The notes below the pieces were generated by a model. That model saw only the letters and a program-made list of their open reading frames with translations, was not told where the DNA came from and made no database searches. From the NCBI GenBank assembly GCA_964619555.1, contig CAZUDV010000009.1, forward strand, positions 62,001 through 126,000: DNA of 64,000 nt, read 5' to 3'. The position numbers and the translations under genes were made by a program. The first letter of the stretch is position 1. Each line of letters opens with the position of its first letter. This document shows, piece by piece, positions 9,365 through 18,321 of the stretch. This DNA comes from JAGOPY01 sp964619555. GTDB lineage: Bacteria > Bacteroidota > Bacteroidia > Bacteroidales > JAGOPY01.

Positions 9365-9925
9365 ATGACCAAGTTAATTGAAGGGATAAACAAAAGTATA
9401 AAAAAATACAAGCTTTTTGTATTGAAAGATGTTGCCATCTTTGTCATAATTATTCTTACAGTTCATTTTTCTTATCGGTATTGGGCAAGAACAGATTATT
9501 GGCCGGTATCTTCCCTGATGCACCATGCGCATAATTCCGCCTCCACTATGGTCTTCCATCAATCCGTATGGATCATTGACCGGATCTTGAATATTCCCAT
9601 TACTACTGATGAAAACAGGGTGATCTATTTTCAGAACAATGGTTTTGTAGGGATTAATGAAAGCTGTTCAGGATTGAAACCTGTATTACAATTTGTTTTG
9701 TTAATGCTGTTGTTTCCCGGACCGTGGAAGCATAAGGCCTGGTTTATTCCCATGGGAATCGTGATCGTTCACCTGACCAATCTTTTCAGGATTTCAGGCC
9801 TGGCAGTTGTGACCATTACTGCGCCGGAATATTGGGATTTTGCTCATGATAACCTTTTCCGGCCGTTTTTCTACGTGGTGATTTTCTTTCTTTGGGTCTG
9901 GTGGGTGGAGAAATTTCGGCGTTGA
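9365..9925 (+). CDS. Exosortase / archaeosortase family transpeptidase-like protein
   Basis: The 186-aa integral membrane protein has the exosortase catalytic pattern in order: Cys101 in NESCSGLK, Arg142 in NLFRISGL and His161 in FAHDNLFRPFFY, with several transmembrane helices between them. Exosortases process proteins with C-terminal PEP-CTERM-like sorting signals, and short Bacteroidota forms exist. The protein is shorter than proteobacterial EpsH but close in size to Bacteroidota types. No obvious sorting-signal substrate is encoded in the window. It ends just before a 30-nt palindrome and converges with the coiled-coil gene. Confidence 0.85.
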   Translation: MTKLIEGINKSIKKYKLFVLKDVAIFVIIILTVHFSYRYWARTDYWPVSSLMHHAHNSASTMVFHQSVWIIDRILNIPITTDENRVIYFQNNGFVGINESCSGLKPVLQFVLLMLLFPGPWKHKAWFIPMGIVIVHLTNLFRISGLAVVTITAPEYWDFAHDNLFRPFFYVVIFFLWVWWVEKFRR

Positions 9926-9927
9926 GC

Positions 9928-9957
9928 AACCCTTGAAGGGTTATAACCCTCCAAGGG
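9928..9957. terminator. Bidirectional hairpin / CCAAGGG palindrome (copy 2)
   Basis: A 30-nt palindrome running from ACCCTTGAAGGG to CCCTCCAAGGGT has one mismatched pair. It fills the 37-bp gap between two convergent genes, so it can serve as a terminator for both. It resembles the palindrome at 1042-1069, so it may also be a copy of a dispersed repeat. Confidence 0.6.
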
Positions 9958-9962
9958 TCCCC

Positions 9963-10898
9963 TTACCTCAAAGTAAAAGTCGTATGCCCGATAATGGCAT
10001 TTTCACAGAAGATATCTACGTGATAAAGGCCCGGATGCATTTCCTGGCTGGAGTACTCCTTTTTCCAATACAGGCATAATTCTATCGGAGCATTCTGATA
10101 ATCTATGGTTTGCATCATCGAATACTGCAACTGCTCTCCCTGGTACTCGAAGGAATAATCATCCAGCCGGCTTTTAACCAGGATTTCCTGGTCCGGGCGG
10201 GCAATCCTTATGTAAATATCCTTTGTGCCGGGTGTCGCAATTTTATTCTCTGCCACCGTAAAACACACACGCACCTGGTCCACCCGCTGAACCTTATCGG
10301 TTTCAACTTCTTTATCGCCCCCGGAACGCAATCTCAGACCTGTGGCTTCCATGTTGATAGCTTTAAGTACCGCGGCAATTTCAACCTTCTCGGATAACTG
10401 CTCCCTGTCCTTCTCTATCTCTTCCTTCACTTTCCTTAGATCTTTCAGGTCCTTTCGGATAGCCTGGTTTTCTTCTGTAAGAGCAGTGTTTACCCTGTAA
10501 AGCGAATCCATCTGCCTGACATATCCCTGGGCGATAAGCTGAAGCTGACCGAGCTTCTTTTTAACCTTGTAATATTCCCACTCTGTGTCAAGCAACCGTT
10601 TGATTTCAATCGCATTAGCCTGTATTACGCTGTCTTTCACCGTCAGAGAGTCGGAAAGCTGCCCATACTCTTTTTTGACCCTGTCATGTTCCACTAGTAG
10701 GGAATCCAGTTCCATCTGCAGTTCAACCCGCTGCTGTTCTTTTTCTGTGAGCAGTCCTTTCAGACTGGAACGGGTTTGAATAAGCAGAATGATCAGTACG
10801 ATGGCCACAATGCCAAGGATTATTGCCAGGATCATCATGGATTTTGATGAATTACCGGACGATCCCCTTTTATCGAAATTTTCTTGTTCCATTGTCAA
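9963..10898 (-). CDS. Single-pass membrane coiled-coil protein, unknown function
   Basis: The 311-aa protein has a short cytoplasmic N-terminus, one transmembrane helix (about 21-43, MMILAIILGIVAIVLIILLI), a long coiled coil (about 45-185, rich in Glu, Lys, Leu, Gln) and a C-terminal beta-rich domain (about 205-311, RVCFTVAEN ... YHVDIFCEN). This architecture is common among Bacteroidota hypothetical envelope proteins. No catalytic motif is visible. An alternative start at 10892 (MEQ) is equally plausible. A TAnnTTTG element lies 23 nt upstream. Confidence 0.65.
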   Translation of the reverse strand: MTMEQENFDKRGSSGNSSKSMMILAIILGIVAIVLIILLIQTRSSLKGLLTEKEQQRVELQMELDSLLVEHDRVKKEYGQLSDSLTVKDSVIQANAIEIKRLLDTEWEYYKVKKKLGQLQLIAQGYVRQMDSLYRVNTALTEENQAIRKDLKDLRKVKEEIEKDREQLSEKVEIAAVLKAINMEATGLRLRSGGDKEVETDKVQRVDQVRVCFTVAENKIATPGTKDIYIRIARPDQEILVKSRLDDYSFEYQGEQLQYSMMQTIDYQNAPIELCLYWKKEYSSQEMHPGLYHVDIFCENAIIGHTTFTLR

Positions 10899-10921
10899 TC
10901 CTTCTAAAGCTAGTTACAGAA

Positions 10922-10929
10922 CAAAAGTA
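10922..10929 (-). promoter_or_regulatory. Bacteroidota-type -7 element for the coiled-coil gene
   Basis: TACTTTTG on the minus strand matches TAnnTTTG and lies 23 nt upstream of the ATG at 10898, inside the 47-bp gap after the aminotransferase stop. A separate transcript from the patB-like gene is suggested. Confidence 0.5.
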
Positions 10930-10945
10930 ATTATAAATGATGGAT

Positions 10946-12124
10946 TTAAAAAGACCCAAGAGAGTTTCTTAACGTAAACAGCTTTTCCATTGCCTGGATT
11001 AAGGTGGATCGGGGGCATCCAATATTTAACCTTTTAAATCCTTCTCCTCCGGTCCCGAATTCCCTACCATCCACCAGTCCAAGCCCGGCTTCTGCAATTA
11101 ATTTCTCCTTAAGGATATCGGGTTCCATCTGCCATTTCCTGAAATCCAGCCACATCAGGTACGTGGCCTCCAAAGGACTGACGCTGATCTCCGGCATATG
11201 GGATGAGATAAAATCCTTCACTATAAGTGCGTTTCCGGAAAGGTATTCCATTAATTCCAGGAGCCAGGGATCCCCCTCGCTGTATGCTGCATGCGCAGCT
11301 GTCAGGCCAAAAATATTGGGACTAAGGTGCAATCTTTCCTCCACGATTTTAAACCGATTCCTGAGAATTTCACTGCTGATTATAATCAAGGAAGTGAATA
11401 ATCCGGCCAGGTTGAATGTTTTGCTTGGAGCGATGCAGGTCACGGAGTTTGAAGCGAATTCCTCTGAAATGGCAGCAAAAGGAATATGCCGGTTCGGTTC
11501 GAAAACCAGGTCGCAGTGAATTTCATCACTGACCACCAGTACCCCATTGTCGATACTCATTTCTCCGATCCTTTGAAGTTCCTTCCTTGTCCAGCTACGG
11601 CCAACCGGATTATGGGGATTACAAAGGATCAGCATTTTTGCGCCGGAACGAATTTTTTGCTCCAGGTCCTCAAAATTGATGGTATATTTTCCGGATGATT
11701 CAACCAGTTGATTGAGTAATAATCGCCTTCCATTTTTTTCAATGCAGGTAAAAAATGGAAAATACACTGGCGGTTGCACGATGATCTGATCACCCGGATC
11801 GGTGAATGCCTGAATGATCATGTTAATGCCAGTCACCACACCCGGGCTGAAATGGATCCATTCCTTTTCGATCTGCCAGTTATGCCTTCTTTGCTGCCAA
11901 CCGGTCAGGGAAGCATAAAAACTGTCTGGTGCGAAGGTATATCCAAAAACGGGATGTTCCGCTCTTTTTCTGACCGCATCCAGGACGAATGGCGGTACGG
12001 CAAAATCCATATCCGCAACCCACAGCGGGATAATATCCTCACGTCCGAACAAGGCCTTTCTCAGATCGTATTTTACACAATCCGTATTAGCCCGATCTAT
12101 CGGTTGATCGAAATTAAAGGGCAT
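10946..12124 (-). CDS. MalY/PatB-type PLP-dependent aminotransferase or cystathionine beta-lyase
   Basis: The 392-aa fold-type I PLP enzyme has the PatB signature: an N-terminal WVADMDF motif (35-41), substrate/PLP motif NPHNPVGRSW (169-178), SDEIHCDLVF (199-208) and the Schiff-base lysine Lys235 in APSKTFNLAG. MalY/PatB enzymes cleave cystathionine or cysteine to pyruvate, ammonia and a thiol; some act as aminotransferases. The start at 12124 fits the family N-terminus. The next gene upstream (C69 peptidase) ends 66 bp away on the same strand. Confidence 0.88.
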   Translation of the reverse strand: MPFNFDQPIDRANTDCVKYDLRKALFGREDIIPLWVADMDFAVPPFVLDAVRKRAEHPVFGYTFAPDSFYASLTGWQQRRHNWQIEKEWIHFSPGVVTGINMIIQAFTDPGDQIIVQPPVYFPFFTCIEKNGRRLLLNQLVESSGKYTINFEDLEQKIRSGAKMLILCNPHNPVGRSWTRKELQRIGEMSIDNGVLVVSDEIHCDLVFEPNRHIPFAAISEEFASNSVTCIAPSKTFNLAGLFTSLIIISSEILRNRFKIVEERLHLSPNIFGLTAAHAAYSEGDPWLLELMEYLSGNALIVKDFISSHMPEISVSPLEATYLMWLDFRKWQMEPDILKEKLIAEAGLGLVDGREFGTGGEGFKRLNIGCPRSTLIQAMEKLFTLRNSLGSF

Positions 12125-12189
12125 TGATTTAAGATTATCAGGCCGTGCGCCATCTCCACACAGGCTGGATGCTGTCGTCCAGCTTACTC

Positions 12190-13938
12190 TTAATGTGCCG
12201 GGCCGATCACTTTCAGCTTATCACCCGTTTGTTCGATGATCTCCCGGAGGTACCATTCCGGATATCCTGGTTGTTCCACCTTGGGTGCATGATAGATATA
12301 TCCTTCAGGCACTTCGGTTGCCGTTTTGATGTTGCCATCCATAAAGCGCGTGAAAAGATGACCATAGAACTTCTTGTAATCCAGGACGGTGTTGTTTCCT
12401 GCATTGACAGAAAAGTCCGTCAGGAACTCCACAGCCTGGACCGGGTCCTTGTCGTAAAGATTTTTGGCAGAATTATCGATGGTTTGAATCATTTTGATAA
12501 AATTCTGCTCATCTGCCTGCTGTTTGGCTTTAATTTCCGGGTGAATATAGTTGTAGCGGGAGTAGCTGAAGTTTGAAATCTGGTTAAATACCCAGAAGGC
12601 CGCGTCGTCCACAAATTCCATCATAGAACCGTATCCTCTGGCCATTTTTTCAGGCACCCTGGTGATGCTTGCATACATGGGCATCAGGGTGCTGCTGGCA
12701 GCGTCGTCGACGGAAAACCAGAAAATGCCACCGATGGGGTCCGGAAGCCAGGAGCGGGACTGCGCCAGGAACCAGAAACCGGTCTGTTGTGTACAGGTTG
12801 CCCGTTCATTGCAATACGTAACGCCATCGACTTCCCATGTCAGCGGGCGCAAGCGGTAAGGACTCCCGAAAGGACCCCCGCCGATATCCTGGGTCATGTC
12901 GAGCGAAGTGCCTTCCAGGTGATCGCGCATATAATTGGCCAGTTCGTGCATTTCGACCGGGCGGTCCGGTTTGATCCACAATGGCATACGGTTGGTCGGG
13001 TAGTCGTTTTTATTTTTGTCCCCATTGGGGAATTTACTGTCGTGTTCAATCTTACCACTGGCGTAATCGAAGTAGTTATTCATTTCCTTGTTGACAGACT
13101 TGAAGAATGACCAAACGCGGATCTCACAGAAACGGGCAGCGCTGAAGTCTACCGGGGCATAGGTATCGGAAAAGCTGAATTCCTTGTCCTTTCCTTTGAA
13201 CCAGCCTTTATCCTCGGCAAAGCTGATCACATCGTCAGCATAATAACATTCCACTTCCGGGTTCATGATCTTGTCACGCTGTTTAAACGAAATGGATTTT
13301 TTCCCGTCAGAAAGCGGAAAAGTTGTGATCCTGGCATGGTTGGCATGAGCGCAGACATATCCGTCGGGGATGCGAAGGGCAACCCATACGGCTCCTTTCT
13401 GTCCTTCTCCTTTTCCGATGATCTCGAAGATCCATGCTTCGTTTTTATCTGACACGGAGAATGATTCGCCGGAACTGGCGTAACCATAGTCATTCATCAA
13501 CTCGGTGATCACTTTAATGGCTTCCCTGGCTGTCCTGGAACGTTGCAGGCCAATGTACATCAGGCTGCCGTAATCCATAATAGCGCCTTTTTGCGATCCC
13601 AGTTCCGCCCGTCCGCCATAGGTGGTTTCTCCAATAGCTACCTGGTGTTCGTTCATGTTACCGATTACATTGTATGTTTCTTCGGCTTGCGGTATCTGGC
13701 CTAAATATTTACCGGTATCCCATTCGTACACATCCATCATGGTCCCCTTGGGATATTTAGCTGCCGGCCAATGGTACAACTCGCCGTAAAGTGTATGGGA
13801 ATCGGCTGAATAAGTGATCATTACCGAGCCGTCTTTAGAAGCGCCTTTGGTAACGATTAAATTGGTGCAGGCAAAACTTTCAATTCCTGTCCAAGTAGTA
13901 AAAATAAAGGCTAATGCCAATGTTAGTCTTTGTCTCAT
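12190..13938 (-). CDS. Secreted C69-family peptidase (dipeptidase-like, Ntn hydrolase)
   Basis: The 582-aa protein has a signal peptide (MRQRLTLALAFIFTTWTGIESFA) followed directly by Cys24 in CTNLIV. In the C69 family this cysteine is the N-terminal nucleophile exposed by processing. Further family features are GASKDGSVMITYSADSH, GETTYGGR, and the region VSDKNEAWIFEI. The predicted activity is hydrolysis of dipeptides or peptides outside the cytoplasm. A -7 element TATTTTTG lies at 13978-13985. A long inverted repeat separates it from the Wzi-like gene. Confidence 0.87.
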   Translation of the reverse strand: MRQRLTLALAFIFTTWTGIESFACTNLIVTKGASKDGSVMITYSADSHTLYGELYHWPAAKYPKGTMMDVYEWDTGKYLGQIPQAEETYNVIGNMNEHQVAIGETTYGGRAELGSQKGAIMDYGSLMYIGLQRSRTAREAIKVITELMNDYGYASSGESFSVSDKNEAWIFEIIGKGEGQKGAVWVALRIPDGYVCAHANHARITTFPLSDGKKSISFKQRDKIMNPEVECYYADDVISFAEDKGWFKGKDKEFSFSDTYAPVDFSAARFCEIRVWSFFKSVNKEMNNYFDYASGKIEHDSKFPNGDKNKNDYPTNRMPLWIKPDRPVEMHELANYMRDHLEGTSLDMTQDIGGGPFGSPYRLRPLTWEVDGVTYCNERATCTQQTGFWFLAQSRSWLPDPIGGIFWFSVDDAASSTLMPMYASITRVPEKMARGYGSMMEFVDDAAFWVFNQISNFSYSRYNYIHPEIKAKQQADEQNFIKMIQTIDNSAKNLYDKDPVQAVEFLTDFSVNAGNNTVLDYKKFYGHLFTRFMDGNIKTATEVPEGYIYHAPKVEQPGYPEWYLREIIEQTGDKLKVIGPAH

Positions 13939-13977
13939 TTTAATTCCTATTAAAATTTGTTATTTGTTTCAGGTCTG

Positions 13978-13985
13978 CAAAAATA
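13978..13985 (-). promoter_or_regulatory. Bacteroidota-type -7 element for the C69 peptidase gene
   Basis: TATTTTTG on the minus strand matches TAnnTTTG and sits 39 nt upstream of the ATG at 13938. Confidence 0.45.
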
Positions 13986-14000
13986 ATTTAATCTGTGATA

Positions 14001-14067
14001 AATCCGTGTAAATCTGAGTAATCTGTGGTGAATAATTCACCACAGATTACACGGATTACCACAGATC
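14001..14067. repeat. Inverted repeat of the ACCACAGATT family
   Basis: A perfect 14-bp stem with a 3-nt loop lies at 14019-14049 (TAATCTGTGGTGAA, loop TAA, TTCACCACAGATTA). Outer arms add AATCCGTGT on the left and ACACGGATT on the right. It starts 10 nt after the Wzi-like stop in transcription order, so it could end that transcript. Related copies lie at 17460-17545 and, as a half-site, near 18430. Confidence 0.8.
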
Positions 14068-14076
14068 AGGCACAGA

Positions 14077-15753
14077 TCAGAATCCGATATTGAACCCGGC
14101 CCGGAAGGTGGTGTTCTTTCCCTGGAAGAGTTCGGGGCTGTAGCGATCGAGGTAAAATTCAGCTGACTGGCCGTCGACATCATACCCTTCCACATTGCCA
14201 AAGCTTAAGCCGGCGAACGCATAAGCATTATTCAGGAACTCATACTTACCATTCAGTGAAATCTCACTGCTCTTCCAGGTAAGGTCCTGCATGACGGGGA
14301 ATGCGTCAATACCGGGGTCGTAATTGTAAACAAAGTCATTATAGTGTTGGGCAAGGGCATAACTGAGATCGATAATCAGGCCGCGTATTGGCTTATAACT
14401 TAACGCAAAATAGAAATCATTGGAATTATCTCTGAGATAATGGCCCAGAAGATATTGATTAGATGTGAATGTAGTGGTCGAAATGTTATGTTGATAGGTA
14501 AGGGGTAATGTATATGTAAATTCCCCTGTAAACATAAGGTTTTGGACAGGCCAGTTGCTCAGGCGTAATCCTCCTTTCCAGGAAAGAAAATTGTGTGTTT
14601 CGGGATCGGTTACTCTCGATATGGAAAATTCATCTACAAAGACTGTTAGATACAAGTGAAGATTTTTAATATTTCTGGAGCTTATATCCAAGAATAGCTG
14701 GGCATTCTGACCTGTCTGACCTGCCGCATTGGTGGCATTCAGCGTATGATCCACCGATTTGTAAAACAAAAAAGGAACCAGATAGGCGACGTGAACATTC
14801 ATATCACTGTAAACTATAGAGTTACCTAAGGAAATCTCCATATTTTTCACAGGCCGGAAAGTAAACATGTTGGCGGCAATATATTTGGGATAAAAAACGG
14901 CACGATAAACATCTCCATCCCAATGGGAATTTAAGCTGTCAACCACTTCCGACACCAGCCAACCGTGAAAATAATTGAACTCAAACCACCGGACCGGGGT
15001 GAGCTGTAATTTAATCTGTGCAAACGATGGCGTCCGTCCTGAAAATATATTGGTCCCATTATAACCGTTCCCCCATACATTGTGATCCTTCACTACCCCG
15101 ATGGCGCCCCATTTCCAGGATGCCATCAGGCCGCCACGCGCTTCGCTGTATTCCACCCCTCCTTCCGGACTCCCCTTTTTTGGAGCTCCCGGCCACTGGT
15201 TGAAATATTCCGGATCGGATAGCACTTCGCTTTCATAATTGTCCCGGAGGCTGGTATATCCTCCGATATTTTCAGTAATATAAGCGAAAGCTTCCAGTCC
15301 CCCCCACCGATGATAGGCACTGCCGTTCGAATTGATAAAATAATCAATGCCCCAAATGGGTCGGACAGATGCCGTGAAGATGGAATCCCTGTAATGAAAT
15401 CCAAGCGGATTCAGTGCGGTGGCGAAGTGTTCACTTTTTGGGAAAAGATTCAGTGGCTTCATGCCTTTTGTGGTCGGTTTCAATTCCAGACGGTAGTCCT
15501 TCAGGTAGAAATCCAGTTCCTGCTGCTGGCGCTTGTTCAGCCTATCCCTGTTCTCATCTGCGATCTGCAGTTTTTCTGCGATGAAGGTGCGGCCGTAAGG
15601 TTTTATGGCCGAGTTGATCTCGAAGATTTTTGCATTGGCCAGTTCATCCAGGAAATCATAGATGGCCACATTCGAAACGTGCTCGTAAACGATCTGTGCT
15701 TCAAGTTTCAAAAATGACGATAAGGCAATAAGGAAAATTATTATTTTTCTCAT
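14077..15753 (-). CDS. Wzi-like capsule assembly outer-membrane protein
   Basis: The 558-aa protein has a signal peptide (MRKIIIFLIALSSFLKLEAQ) and then the N-terminal region seen in Bacteroidota capsule-assembly Wzi proteins (VSNVAIYDFLDELANAK). The rest is a run of amphipathic, aromatic-rich beta strands ending in FRAGFNIGF with a C-terminal phenylalanine, as expected for an outer-membrane barrel. Wzi anchors or organises capsule at the cell surface. It lies near the initiating sugar transferase, which supports a polysaccharide role. Family assignment is from pattern, so moderately confident. Confidence 0.78.
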   Translation of the reverse strand: MRKIIIFLIALSSFLKLEAQIVYEHVSNVAIYDFLDELANAKIFEINSAIKPYGRTFIAEKLQIADENRDRLNKRQQQELDFYLKDYRLELKPTTKGMKPLNLFPKSEHFATALNPLGFHYRDSIFTASVRPIWGIDYFINSNGSAYHRWGGLEAFAYITENIGGYTSLRDNYESEVLSDPEYFNQWPGAPKKGSPEGGVEYSEARGGLMASWKWGAIGVVKDHNVWGNGYNGTNIFSGRTPSFAQIKLQLTPVRWFEFNYFHGWLVSEVVDSLNSHWDGDVYRAVFYPKYIAANMFTFRPVKNMEISLGNSIVYSDMNVHVAYLVPFLFYKSVDHTLNATNAAGQTGQNAQLFLDISSRNIKNLHLYLTVFVDEFSISRVTDPETHNFLSWKGGLRLSNWPVQNLMFTGEFTYTLPLTYQHNISTTTFTSNQYLLGHYLRDNSNDFYFALSYKPIRGLIIDLSYALAQHYNDFVYNYDPGIDAFPVMQDLTWKSSEISLNGKYEFLNNAYAFAGLSFGNVEGYDVDGQSAEFYLDRYSPELFQGKNTTFRAGFNIGF

Positions 15754-15767
15754 GGTCTTTATTATTT

Positions 15768-15866
15768 ACCACAATAGTCGGATAGGGCACATAAGGGCCA
15801 CAATAGGTTCTTAAAAAGGTATCCGGAACTATTGTGTTTTCTATGTGTTCTATGTGCCTATGTGGT
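15768..15866. repeat. Imperfect inverted repeat (ACCACAATAG ... CCTATGTGGT)
   Basis: The gap between the sugar transferase stop and the Wzi-like start holds facing arms: ACCACAATAG at 15768-15777, and ACTATTGTGT at 15828-15837 plus CCTATGTGGT at 15857-15866. Inside, the motif CTATGTGTT/CTATGTGCC repeats. It resembles the ACCACAGATT family in its outer ends but has a different inner sequence. Confidence 0.6.
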
Positions 15867-15874
15867 GAAAAAAC

Positions 15875-17413
15875 TCAATTACTCCTTGCACGTCGGAAAA
15901 CGATATTATAGAACGCTTTCCAGAAATACCGGCAGTCGGTCAGGAAGGGCCGGCGAAAATAGTCCTCCAGGTAGCGGTCTTCCGAAGCCTGGATCTCTTC
16001 CAGTGTTTTTGGCAGGTCGGCATAAAATGGCGGAACGAGGCCCGGTTTGACCCTGATCCTTTTCTCCCTGAGTTCCTCGGTATACAAGTCGAAATACTGC
16101 TGGCTCAGCGGTCTGATTCCCACGAGTTTGAGATCGCCCCTCAACAGGTTGATCAGCATGGGAAGTTCATCAATCCAGAGCTTGCGCATGATCCGACCGA
16201 ACGTGCTGACCCTGAAATCATTCCGGAACTTACCTCCTTCCTGCAGGTCGGAAGTTTTATACACGTAATCCTGCAAATATTCCGAATAAGGATGCATGGT
16301 CCGCATCTTATAGACATAAATGACTTTTCCACCTTTTCCGACACGCTTCAGCCTCACCAGAGGGCCATAAGTCGGGTGATAATCGAATGCAGGTTCCTGT
16401 ATCTTGCGGGCGACGAAATATAAACGGTCCCCGATCTGCTCTTCTGCTACAAGCTCAAAACCGCAGGAATAAAGCCTTCCAAAGGTTTCTGCCTTGGAAA
16501 TGGCCCGGTTATAACCATTGGTAACCCAGAAATAAAACTGTTTGGTCAAAGGCACTTTCGGGAACACCCTCATGAAGAGGAAATGGAAGAAATAGAAAAT
16601 CCCGTTCAGAACCGGCGGATATTTCCTTAGGATGCGTTCTTTTCTGATTTTATTGGTGACGCAGCAATTGATGTAAAGACCGTATAGAGGAAGACGGTTA
16701 TTGACCGCTTCGAAAAATTTATTGATCCGTTTAAAATCATTGACATTTCTCAAGTTGACAATAGCCTGGAAAAATTCTTTGGGCTGTCCTTCGATGTTGA
16801 AGGGTGTCGAAGTCGAAACAACAAGAGTCCTTTGATGATCCAGGTTAATATTCTCCGCAATAAACCGGTAAACTTCCTCTCCTGCCTCCTGGACAACTAA
16901 TTCCCGATTCAACGGAGGGACCTTTATGCCGGGCTGAACGGCAGCTATTTTTTCCAGTTCATCGGGTAGGAGCAATCCTGCCCGTGCCCTGATCCGGGCT
17001 TCGGCGAAGGCGTCGAAATGCTCGGCATCCCGGCTGAGGCTGCGATTATAATAATAGACATATACCAGGAACAATTCCAGCAGGAATGACAGTCCCATCG
17101 TTCCGAAGACGATCATCCTGGAATATTCGAATTGCTGAAGGAAGATAATCAGGAACGATACGGCGCCAAAGATGATGAAATCGCCTGCGATTACAGGGAA
17201 CAGCAAATCACGCAGCGATTTTTTCCTATGCAGACGGTACTTGTCAATGGAAAAAGAAACTGCCAGCCATAATGACAAAAAGAATAAAAAGGGCAAATAA
17301 TAGGAAGGGAGATAGTAGGTGCGCGTTGCCGGTTTTATCCATATAAAAAACAGGAACGAACAGGTAACAATAAATACATCTATAAGCAAATAAATCCAGG
17401 TTCTGCGGCGCAT
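15875..17413 (-). CDS. Initiating sugar (undecaprenyl-phosphate phosphoglycosyl) transferase
   Basis: The 512-aa protein starts with four to five transmembrane helices (about 5-125) and ends with a bacterial sugar transferase domain (about 355-500). Key motifs there are YKMRTM, DELPMLINLLRGDLKLVGIRPLS and VKPGLVPP. Such enzymes load the first sugar phosphate onto undecaprenyl phosphate and start Wzx/Wzy-type polymers. The middle (about 130-340) is a diverged region, not the usual CoA-binding-like domain. The gene is on the same strand as the main glycan locus but about 4 kb beyond its core. A -7 element is at 17435-17442. Confidence 0.87.
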   Translation of the reverse strand: MRRRTWIYLLIDVFIVTCSFLFFIWIKPATRTYYLPSYYLPFLFFLSLWLAVSFSIDKYRLHRKKSLRDLLFPVIAGDFIIFGAVSFLIIFLQQFEYSRMIVFGTMGLSFLLELFLVYVYYYNRSLSRDAEHFDAFAEARIRARAGLLLPDELEKIAAVQPGIKVPPLNRELVVQEAGEEVYRFIAENINLDHQRTLVVSTSTPFNIEGQPKEFFQAIVNLRNVNDFKRINKFFEAVNNRLPLYGLYINCCVTNKIRKERILRKYPPVLNGIFYFFHFLFMRVFPKVPLTKQFYFWVTNGYNRAISKAETFGRLYSCGFELVAEEQIGDRLYFVARKIQEPAFDYHPTYGPLVRLKRVGKGGKVIYVYKMRTMHPYSEYLQDYVYKTSDLQEGGKFRNDFRVSTFGRIMRKLWIDELPMLINLLRGDLKLVGIRPLSQQYFDLYTEELREKRIRVKPGLVPPFYADLPKTLEEIQASEDRYLEDYFRRPFLTDCRYFWKAFYNIVFRRARSN

Positions 17414-17434
17414 GGATTATTGGTTATCCGTGTT

Positions 17435-17442
17435 CAAATTTA
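17435..17442 (-). promoter_or_regulatory. Bacteroidota-type -7 element for the sugar transferase gene
   Basis: TAAATTTG on the minus strand matches TAnnTTTG and lies 21 nt upstream of the ATG at 17413. Confidence 0.4.
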
Positions 17443-17459
17443 CTTCAATTATTTTAGTT

Positions 17460-17545
17460 TACCACAGATTTCACACATTTGCTCAGATTGATCACAGATC
17501 AAATCGTTGTCAGCTTTGTGTTAATCTGTGGAATCCGTGGTGAAA
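17460..17545. repeat. Inverted repeat of the ACCACAGATT family (second copy)
   Basis: ACCACAGATT at 17461-17470 faces AATCTGTGG at 17523-17531, followed by CCGTGGTGAAA. The arms match those at 14001-14067, but the spacer is longer and includes ATCACAGATC. It fills most of the 139-bp gap between the sugar transferase and 4HB genes. Confidence 0.7.
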
Positions 17546-17552
17546 TATACTA

Positions 17553-18281
17553 TCAGTATCTGGTTCGGGGATCTTCGTCAATGATGGAAATCTTGCTGGA
17601 CTTGAATTTTAACAAGACCGAAAGATAAATGAGCTTACTGATCGCATAGATGAATGGCGCCAACCCAAGGAAAAATAGAATCCATCCGCTGGTATTGGAG
17701 TAACTGCTTACTTTTTTCCCCTGAGAAATGATGTCACCGGTTATTTGAAGGAGCAATTGCTGCTGGATTTCCTGGTAGGATTCATAGGCAGGACGCAATT
17801 TTGTGTTTTTGTAATCCAGGGCAGCTTCCTTGTCGCCGGTCAGTACCATTTCCCGGAATGCATCATATGTGACCCTGTATTCATTACTGGCATCTTTCAA
17901 CAATAATATACTTTCCTGGCTATTCGAACCTAATTGCAATGCCGCTTTGTCAAGTATATCCAGCGTCCGGTCATTACTCAGGGCGGCTTCTGAAATAATG
18001 GTTTCCAGTTCTTGCCGCTCTGCAGGGTTTTCGGCCAATGCCAGGCCAAGCAGTTTACGCTGGATGGTCGAGCTGGTTATCTGCAAGTTTTGCAGGGCAT
18101 TAATGGATTGATTTTTTACTACCAGCAAATCATTGTGCTTCCTGTCAATTCTTTTTACGTTGATGAATTGAATAGTTTGATAACAAATCAAAATGAAAAA
18201 TGCCAGCAGAAATACCCGGACAACCCTCAGTTCGATCGCATCCAGGTCGAACACTTCCTTGTAAGAACTCATTTTCTTCAC
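17553..18281 (-). CDS. Two-helix membrane protein with four-helix-bundle sensor-like domain
   Basis: The 242-aa protein has a transmembrane helix near the N-terminus (about 21-38, VVRVFLLAFFILICYQTI), a long helical extracytoplasmic region (about 40-195) and a second transmembrane helix (about 198-222). This is the 4HB_MCP layout of chemoreceptor or histidine-kinase input domains, but no signalling domain follows: only about 18 cytoplasmic residues remain. It may sense something and pass it to a partner, or be structural. An alternative start is the ATG at 18272. A -7 element is at 18322-18329. Confidence 0.6.
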   Translation of the reverse strand: MKKMSSYKEVFDLDAIELRVVRVFLLAFFILICYQTIQFINVKRIDRKHNDLLVVKNQSINALQNLQITSSTIQRKLLGLALAENPAERQELETIISEAALSNDRTLDILDKAALQLGSNSQESILLLKDASNEYRVTYDAFREMVLTGDKEAALDYKNTKLRPAYESYQEIQQQLLLQITGDIISQGKKVSSYSNTSGWILFFLGLAPFIYAISKLIYLSVLLKFKSSKISIIDEDPRTRY

Positions 18282-18321
18282 AACTCTGTCATTTAGTTAA
18301 ACGAGATGAGAATTAGCCTTT

